Under the pieces are notes generated by a model. The model had not been told where the DNA came from and ran no database searches. It worked only from the letters and a program-made list of their open reading frames with translations. From NCBI GenBank assembly GCA_946182825.1, contig CAMGZH010000002.1, positions 1 through 64,000 on the forward strand: a stretch of 64,000 nt of DNA, in the 5' to 3' direction. Origin of the DNA: an uncultured Lachnospiraceae bacterium. Its GTDB lineage: Bacteria; Bacillota; Clostridia; Lachnospirales; Lachnospiraceae. The position numbers and the translations under genes are program-made. Of this stretch, positions 63,706 through 64,000 are shown one piece after another (the first letter of the stretch is position 1; each line of letters starts with the position of its first letter).

Positions 63706-63709
63706 TCCT

Positions 63710-64000
63710 ATGTATTTATCTTCGCAAATCTCTGGACTGGAAAACTTTTTCCAGATGCTGGTGGTTTTGGTAATGTTTGTGGTGGTAGTAGCTTTATGCT
63801 ATTTTACCACCCATTTCATTGCAAATTATCAGAAACACAATATGTCAAATCATAATTTTGAGATTATTGATTCCATGAGGATCGGTAATAATAAGTTCCT
63901 TGCCATCGTAAAAGTGGGCAGGGATTCTTATTATTGCGTCGGAATGGGCAAGGATGAGATTACTTTTTTAGGTGAACTTAGTTCAGATGACCTGTTCTTT
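63710..64000 (+). CDS. fliO: Flagellar biosynthetic protein FliO/FliZ, cut by window end
   Basis: Open frame from ATG 63710 to the end of the window, 97 residues visible. One membrane helix (about 15-36, FQMLVVLVMFVVVVALCYF) is followed by FIANYQKHN, the IIDSMRIGNNKFLAIVKVGRDSYYCVGMGKDEITFLGEL region (in parts) that matches the FliO/FliZ soluble domain. It lies directly after cheY, where fliO-fliP-fliQ-fliR are expected to follow. The call rests on this topology and context. Confidence 0.85.
   Translation, partial: MYLSSQISGLENFFQMLVVLVMFVVVVALCYFTTHFIANYQKHNMSNHNFEIIDSMRIGNNKFLAIVKVGRDSYYCVGMGKDEITFLGELSSDDLFF

Overview
The window looks like a chromosomal segment of a motile, Gram-positive member of the Clostridia, most likely Lachnospiraceae. 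The evidence is CodY, IreB/UPF0297, RNase J, a class B sortase with an IPKTG-anchored wall protein, a FliY-type switch protein, the gene order comM-dprA-topA-codY followed by a flagellar operon, and a DUF5716/DUF5717-like gene set that I associate with this family. This is inference from gene content; no rRNA or other strict taxonomic marker is present. I see no phage, insertion sequence, CRISPR array or tRNA gene.

Layout. 1-3782: heat-shock genes grpE (start codon cut by the window edge), dnaK and dnaJ. 3779-13660: a class B sortase overlapping the end of dnaJ, then a giant 2,960-residue surface protein of about 17 Cna-B-like modules. 13803-17104: prmA, a cysteine desulfurase and thiI. 17165-17395 (minus): an HPr-like protein without the PTS histidine. 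17510-22246: mtaB, ireB, ruvX, a DUF1292 protein, rnj and an O-methyltransferase. 22440-26317: a lactonase-like propeller, aroC, tgt, yajC. 26377-27474 (minus): a CobD/HisC-like PLP enzyme.

27595-34421 is a tight four-gene unit of uncharacterised proteins ending in gltX: a huge cytoplasmic beta-sandwich/helical-repeat protein, a shrunken Hsp70-like protein with altered nucleotide motifs, a helical-repeat protein and a two-TM coiled-coil protein. It is my best candidate for an undescribed system. 35890-40577 holds a UvrD-like helicase, a second DUF1292 protein (minus), a GlgX-like protein that has lost all four GH13 catalytic regions, and a DUF5662 protein. 40675-46280 is comM-dprA-topA-codY.

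46514-64000 is a flagellar/chemotaxis cluster: flgB-flgC-fliE-fliF-fliG-fliH-fliI-fliJ-motE-like-fliK-flgD-TIGR02530-flgE, then a terminator and a new promoter, then motA-motB-fliL-fliM-fliY-cheY-fliO (cut by the window end). It encodes the rod base, MS ring, switch, export ATPase complex, hook and stator. CodY, the GTP/branched-chain-amino-acid sensor, lies directly upstream. Most transcription-unit borders are visible as sigma-A-like promoters with 16-17 bp spacers and as hairpin terminators.
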